This document shows, one piece after another, positions 60,016-64,000 of a stretch of 64,000 nt of DNA (the first letter of the stretch is position 1; every line of letters begins with the position of its first letter). The stretch is from NCBI RefSeq assembly GCF_011617465.1, contig NZ_CP050153.1:3782001-3846000 (forward strand), in the 5' to 3' direction. The notes under the pieces are model-generated. The model was given only the letters and a program-made list of their open reading frames with translations. It was not told where the DNA came from and did not search any database. This DNA is from Brevibacterium pigmentatum (lineage in GTDB: Bacteria > Actinomycetota > Actinomycetes > Actinomycetales > Brevibacteriaceae). A program made the position numbers and the translations under genes.

Positions 60016-61764
60016 ATGTCGCGTTCCGCCGGCCACCTCATCGTCGACACCCTGGAGAGCGCGGGCATCGAGCGCGTCTACGCGGTCCCCGGTGAGTCCT
60101 ACCTCGACGTCCTCGACGGACTGTATGACGCGGACATCGAGACCGTCGTGTGCCGGCAGGAGGGCGGTGCGGGGTTGATGGCGCTGGCCGAATCCCGGCT
60201 GACCGGCCGTCCCGGAATCGCCATGGTCACCCGCGGTCCAGGGGCGGCGAATGCGATGATCTCAGTCCACACCGCCTGGCAGGACGCAACCGCGCTCGTC
60301 CTGTTCGTCGGCCTCGTCCCCCTCAACGATCGCTCCCGCGAATCCTTCCAGGAGTTCAGCCTGTCCGAGTGGTTCTCCTCGACGGCGAAGCGCGTGCTCA
60401 CCATCGATGATGCGGACCGCGCGGGTGAGATCACCGCCGATGCGCTACGCATCGCCGCATCCGGTCGCCCCGGCCCCGTCGTCGTCGGCCTGCCCGAGGA
60501 TGTCCTCGTCCGGCTCACCGAGGCCCCCACTCCGGCCCTCCCCGAGGTGGCCCCACCGACCCCTGCCCCCGCCGTCATCGATGGCTTGGCTTCGCGAATC
60601 GCGGCCGCGAAGCGTCCCGCGTTCGTCCTCGGCGGGGATGGGTGGCACAACGGCTGCGGAGCCGAGCTGGCAGGTCTGGCCGCCTCGGCAGGGGTGCCGA
60701 TCTTCTGCGATTGGCGCGCCTACGATGCGATTCCGCATTCCTCGCCGGCGTGGGCGGGGTGGCTCGGCTACGGTCGCGCCGATGCGGTGGCGGCCGGTTT
60801 CGCCGAGGCGGACCTCGTCGTCTTCGTCGGCTGCGCCCGCTCCGATGTCTTAAGCGACGGGTACACGATCGGCTTCGCCGCCGAGACCGTTCTCGTCTCC
60901 CTCGATATGGAGGCCACCCAGCACGCAGGCCGCATCGATGAGCACATCATCGCCTCCCCGGCCTCCTTCACTCGAGCCTTGACCAGGACCGAAGCCGGCG
61001 CGGCTCGGGATGCGAGCCAGCTGCGCGGAACCCGAACGGACGAGTGGATGCAGGGGCGCACGGACGTGCAGTTCCGATTCGCCGCTCACCGCCCCGACGC
61101 CGAGGCGGCACCGGAGAACGCGGACCGTGCCGGGGTCGATCTCGGGGTGGCATTCGGGATTCTCGATGACCGCCTCGGCGGGGAGGCGATCCTCACCTAC
61201 GGGGCGGGCAATGCGACGATCTGGGGGCACCGGTTCATCCGGCATGAGCGCCCGTCCAGCCTCGTCGGAGCCCGCAACGGGGCGATGGGTCTCGCCGTTC
61301 CCGCCGCGGTGGCCGCTTCTCTGGCGTACCCGGAGCGGCGTGCGGTCGCGATCTGCGGTGACGGGGACTTCCTCATGAACGGCCAAGAGATCGCCACGGC
61401 CTTCGCCCACGGCGGATCACCGCTCATCATCGTCGTCGACAACGGCGTGTACGGCACGATCGTGTCCCACCAGGAGAATCACTATCCGGGGCGGCCCTCG
61501 GGCACGCGCATGGTCAACCCGAACTTCGCGGCATGGATGTCGGCATTCGATCTCAGCAGCTCCGGGGCTGCCTCGGCGAGCGATGCGTCCTCGACCGGCA
61601 CCGGCTCGTCCAAGTCCGGGCTGACCGGGCACGGGGAGCGCGTCGAAACGACGGAGGAATTCGGGCCGGCGCTCGACAGAGCGCTTGCCCACGACGGGCC
61701 CGCGCTCATCCATGTGCTCATCGACCCGGCGACGATGCCTCCGGCCGCCGACGAAACCGCCTGA
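60016..61764 (+). CDS. Thiamine-diphosphate-dependent enzyme (acetolactate-synthase-like)
   Basis: This 582-residue ThDP enzyme has three domains. The pyrimidine-binding domain carries the catalytic glutamate Glu49 in VCRQEGGAGLMALAES. The central TPP_enzyme_M region is at ~190-320. The pyrophosphate-binding domain has GDGDFLMNGQEIATAFAHGG and VVDNGVYGT at ~447-480. Retaining Glu49 rules out glyoxylate carboligase, which has Val there. Between residues about 514 and 541 lies a Ser/Gly/Ala-rich insert not seen in the family. It resembles 2-oxoacid decarboxylases or carboligases; the exact reaction is unknown. AAAGGA precedes the ATG. Confidence 0.85.
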   Translation: MSRSAGHLIVDTLESAGIERVYAVPGESYLDVLDGLYDADIETVVCRQEGGAGLMALAESRLTGRPGIAMVTRGPGAANAMISVHTAWQDATALVLFVGLVPLNDRSRESFQEFSLSEWFSSTAKRVLTIDDADRAGEITADALRIAASGRPGPVVVGLPEDVLVRLTEAPTPALPEVAPPTPAPAVIDGLASRIAAAKRPAFVLGGDGWHNGCGAELAGLAASAGVPIFCDWRAYDAIPHSSPAWAGWLGYGRADAVAAGFAEADLVVFVGCARSDVLSDGYTIGFAAETVLVSLDMEATQHAGRIDEHIIASPASFTRALTRTEAGAARDASQLRGTRTDEWMQGRTDVQFRFAAHRPDAEAAPENADRAGVDLGVAFGILDDRLGGEAILTYGAGNATIWGHRFIRHERPSSLVGARNGAMGLAVPAAVAASLAYPERRAVAICGDGDFLMNGQEIATAFAHGGSPLIIVVDNGVYGTIVSHQENHYPGRPSGTRMVNPNFAAWMSAFDLSSSGAASASDASSTGTGSSKSGLTGHGERVETTEEFGPALDRALAHDGPALIHVLIDPATMPPAADETA

Positions 61765-61772
61765 TCAATCCT

Positions 61773-61794
61773 GGTGCCCGCCGCGGTGGGCACC
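61773..61794 (+). other. Intergenic hairpin between ThDP and amidohydrolase genes
   Basis: GGTGCCC (61773-61779) pairs exactly with GGGCACC (61788-61794), with an 8-base loop followed by TCTCTT. It may partly terminate or shape expression of the downstream gene. Confidence 0.5.
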
Positions 61795-61886
61795 TCTCTT
61801 CTGACTCCGGCACCGCCGGCGCCGCACCCCTCCATCCCGCCGTCGCGGGTCACCCCGCCCGCGACACCGTCTCGAAAGGACCCCTC

Positions 61887-63152
61887 ATGACCGTTTCACC
61901 CTCCCTGATCAGCGCCGATCGCGAAGCCGAGTTCCTCGCCGATTGGGCCGTGCATTCACGATTCGGTGCGGTCGAAGGCACGAACGGAGTCGACCGTCAG
62001 GCGGCGAGCGCCGCCGATGGACAGCAGCGGAAATGGTTCGAAGAGCTGCTCGTCAAGCACGGTTTCAGCGTCCACCGGGATGCGATCGGCAATCAGTTCG
62101 GGCTCCTCGAGCTCATTCCCGGTGCCCCGTATGTGCTGACTGGTTCACACATGGACTCGCAGCCGACAGCTGGCCGTTTCGACGGCGCCTACGGGGTGCT
62201 GGCTTCGGCGCATGCGTGTTTCGCGATCGCCGATGAGCTGCGGGCGGACCCGTCGAAGGCGAAGTTCAACCTCGCCGTGGTCAACTGGTTCAACGAAGAG
62301 GGCTCCCGGTTCAAGCCCTCGATGATGGGATCCAATGTCTTCACCGGCAAGGCCGAGCTGGAGGCGGCCCTGACCACGCGTGATGCTGCGGGAGTCACAG
62401 TAGCCGAGGCGCTCGACGCGATCGGTGAGCGCGGGGACTTCACCGTTCCCGAGATCGCCTCGTATGCGGAGATCCATGTCCAGCAGGGTCGGAGCATGGA
62501 AGAGGACGGGGTGACGATCGGCCTGGTCAACGCCACGTGGGCGGCCCACAAGTACGAGTTCAAGGTCACCGGTGCTCAAGCGCACAGCGGGTCGACTCTC
62601 ATGGCCGATCGGCAGGATGCTCTGCTCGGTGCGGCGCGTCTGGTCGTGGCTGCACGTGAACTCGTCGACGACTTCGAGCCTGGTGCTCTGCACACCGCAT
62701 GCGGGCAACTCACGGTGTACCCGAATTCTCCGGTCGTCGTCGCCAGCGAGGTCAGCCTGCTGCTCGATCTGCGCTCCCCCAGCGCCGAGGTGATCGCCTC
62801 CGCCCATGAGAAGCTCATGTCCACGATCGCCCAGGTCAGCGAGGACGATCGGGTGGAGATAGAGATCGTCGCCGAACACAGCTGGGATCAGAACCCGTAC
62901 TCCGAGGACGGGGTCGAGCTGGCACGGTCGGCTGCGAATGATCTGGGACTCACCTCGGCGACGGTGATGACCGTAGCCGGACATGATTCGACGAATATGA
63001 AGGACGAGGTGCCCACCGTCATGCTCTTCATTCCCAGCGTCGACGGGGTCTCGCACAGCCTGGCCGAGTTCACGAAGGACGAAGATCTCGTCTCGGGTCT
63101 CCATCACCTCACCGAGGTGGTTCGCCGGCTCGCCGCCGGCGCCCTGGCCTGA
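61887..63152 (+). CDS. Zn-dependent M20-type amidohydrolase (carbamoylase/allantoate type)
   Basis: This 421-residue enzyme has the dinuclear metal site spread over LTGSHMDSQPTAGRFDGAYG (His, Asp), NWFNEEGSRFKPSMMGS (Glu-Glu) and a C-terminal His (DSTNMKDEVPTVMLFIPS region). SYAEIHVQQGRSME is the dimerisation/substrate motif of N-carbamoyl-L-amino acid hydrolases, beta-ureidopropionase and allantoate amidohydrolase. Substrate cannot be settled. AAAGGA precedes the ATG at 61887, which follows the ThDP gene by 122 bases. Confidence 0.9.
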   Translation: MTVSPSLISADREAEFLADWAVHSRFGAVEGTNGVDRQAASAADGQQRKWFEELLVKHGFSVHRDAIGNQFGLLELIPGAPYVLTGSHMDSQPTAGRFDGAYGVLASAHACFAIADELRADPSKAKFNLAVVNWFNEEGSRFKPSMMGSNVFTGKAELEAALTTRDAAGVTVAEALDAIGERGDFTVPEIASYAEIHVQQGRSMEEDGVTIGLVNATWAAHKYEFKVTGAQAHSGSTLMADRQDALLGAARLVVAARELVDDFEPGALHTACGQLTVYPNSPVVVASEVSLLLDLRSPSAEVIASAHEKLMSTIAQVSEDDRVEIEIVAEHSWDQNPYSEDGVELARSAANDLGLTSATVMTVAGHDSTNMKDEVPTVMLFIPSVDGVSHSLAEFTKDEDLVSGLHHLTEVVRRLAAGALA

Positions 63153-63161
63153 CGGTCGGAG

Positions 63162-63755
63162 TCAGTCGATGGCGTCGACGTCCTGGTTGTCGTCGACGAG
63201 CTTCTCGGCCAGCGGCTCCCACTTGTCGTAGGCGTCGGGGTAGCCCGAATGCTGCACTTCCTGTGCGGCGTCACCGGGGTCGATGCTCTCCCAGTTGTCG
63301 ATCTGGGTCAGCCCTGGATTGTCGGTTCCGGAGTCGACTCCGTAGAAGGCTTTCGATGCGTACACGGTGTCAGTGACTTCGTCGACCGATCCCCAGTTCA
63401 TCGAGGGACGCTGCTGGAAGGCGCCGGCTGAATCTCGGTCTCCGCCGTCGAGGTCGTTGAGGCTGGATTCCTGCAGTGCGGTCATCACTGCGATCTCCTG
63501 CGCCTGTTCGGAGAGATCCGCGCCCTTGCCGACGCCGATGATCGTGCGCGCATTGTCGATCTGCTCCTCGCTCAGCTCATCGGGGTCGTCGATTCCTCCG
63601 GTCGAGCCGGCGTCGGACTGGGCTGCTTCACCCTCCTGGCTGACGCCTCCGGAGATCGGTCCGGCCGCAGCCGAGGTCGCCGTTGCCATGGTGACTCCCC
63701 CGGCGAGGACGGCGGCGGACAGTGCAGTCACCGCAAGAGTGCGCGCACGTTTCAT
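63162..63755 (-). CDS. Secreted protein with lysozyme-like/transglycosylase-type domain
   Basis: This 197-residue protein has a Sec signal peptide (MKRARTLAVTALSAAVLAGG, cleavage near AAAG). A Gly/Asp-rich linker follows, then a compact domain opening IGVGKGADLSEQAQEIAVMTALQESSLNDLDGGD, AGAFQQRPSMNWGS and HSGYPDAYDKWEPLAE. Glu in ALQESSL is in the position of the catalytic glutamate of lysozyme-like folds. This short domain occurs in actinobacterial and phage cell-wall proteins. It lies 9 bases from the convergent amidohydrolase gene. Confidence 0.8.
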   Translation of the reverse strand: MKRARTLAVTALSAAVLAGGVTMATATSAAAGPISGGVSQEGEAAQSDAGSTGGIDDPDELSEEQIDNARTIIGVGKGADLSEQAQEIAVMTALQESSLNDLDGGDRDSAGAFQQRPSMNWGSVDEVTDTVYASKAFYGVDSGTDNPGLTQIDNWESIDPGDAAQEVQHSGYPDAYDKWEPLAEKLVDDNQDVDAID

Positions 63756-64000
63756 CTGTTCTCACTTTCTCTTGATCGGGTCATCGACCCGGTCGGCGAT
63801 TCCTGGTGCGCGGCACACGTCGTTTGTTCTGCGGCATTTGGTCTGTGGTCGGCACAGGAACACCAAAGCAGAAGGTGCCGTGGAATCGCCCCACACAACA
63901 CTGACGGACCGATCGGCGCTGTTCAATGCAGAGAGACTTCGAGGTGACTTACTCTCATCGCAACGAATCGTCACGGATCCGTGTGCATGCGATCAGAGTT
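63756..64000. other. Upstream region at the window edge, no gene seen
   Basis: These 245 bases precede the secreted-protein gene. A 70-codon frame on the minus strand has no family resemblance or ribosome site and is not accepted. The region is less GC-rich than the coding parts and should hold the promoter. Confidence 0.5.

Noticed and set aside
60016..61764. Glyoxylate carboligase in an allantoin pathway
   Set aside because: The catalytic Glu49 is present whereas glyoxylate carboligase has Val there; the N-terminus also lacks the strongly conserved carboligase sequence.
63762..63974. 70-codon frame on the minus strand at the window end
   Set aside because: No ribosome site, no family resemblance, and it occupies the promoter region of the secreted-protein gene.

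Overview
The window is GC-rich, densely coding actinobacterial DNA. Mycobacterium-type SigK/RskA/MPT83-like genes, DtxR/IdeR-like iron control, many catabolic transporters and GTG/TTG starts point to a Micrococcales actinomycete, most likely Brevibacterium. That genus call is inference. I saw no rRNA, tRNA, CRISPR array, prophage or insertion sequence. The window looks like chromosomal accessory and catabolic DNA.

Layout. 0-4.2 kb: the 3' end of a sulfite-oxidase-like molybdoenzyme gene, a fasciclin lipoprotein gene behind a SigK-type promoter, sigK-rskA and a methyltransferase gene. 4.3-8.9 kb: a NarL-type two-component system, a 5'-shortened DinB-like gene and an ABC-2 exporter pair. 9.2-13.7 kb: a GNAT acetyltransferase, an amino-acid permease, and a second ABC-2 exporter with a TetR regulator. 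13.8-21.3 kb: an aminotransferase, then an apparent mevalonate-utilisation locus made of a GAF/PucR-type regulator, degradative HMG-CoA reductase, HMG-CoA lyase, a small membrane protein and a TctA-like permease. 21.4-26 kb: a LysR regulator divergent from an Orn/Lys/Arg-type decarboxylase, then an ECF-sigma-like protein fused to a membrane anchor and an acidic repeat tail.

26.2-42.6 kb: a large catabolic island. It holds an MHS transporter, a GntR regulator divergent from a DgcA/StcD-like flavoenzyme plus a proline-racemase-family epimerase, a quinone oxidoreductase/TetR pair, a complete Opp/Dpp-type ABC importer, and a Rieske oxygenase with its reductase (GbcAB-like) divergent from a LysR regulator. 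Together these fit N-demethylation of a betaine (glycine betaine, proline betaine or hydroxyproline betaine) and further use of the amine or imino acid. 42.6-49.1 kb: an APC permease and two divergently transcribed proline/glutamine-rich membrane proteins. 49.1-52.7 kb: D-serine ammonia-lyase and an iron-siderophore binding protein/siderophore reductase pair under a DtxR-like box. 52.9-57.1 kb: a glycolate/D-lactate-type FAD oxidase with an MFS transporter, and a DUF2332 gene flanked by related palindromes. 57.2-63.2 kb: a PucR regulator divergent from an MHS transporter, a ThDP enzyme and an M20-type amidohydrolase. The window ends with a secreted protein.

Across the whole window the 9-mer CCGAGGCGG recurs at least 33 times on both strands, in several reading frames and twice between genes. 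That is far above what base composition would give. Most divergent regulator-target gaps also carry a perfect palindrome that is a good operator candidate.
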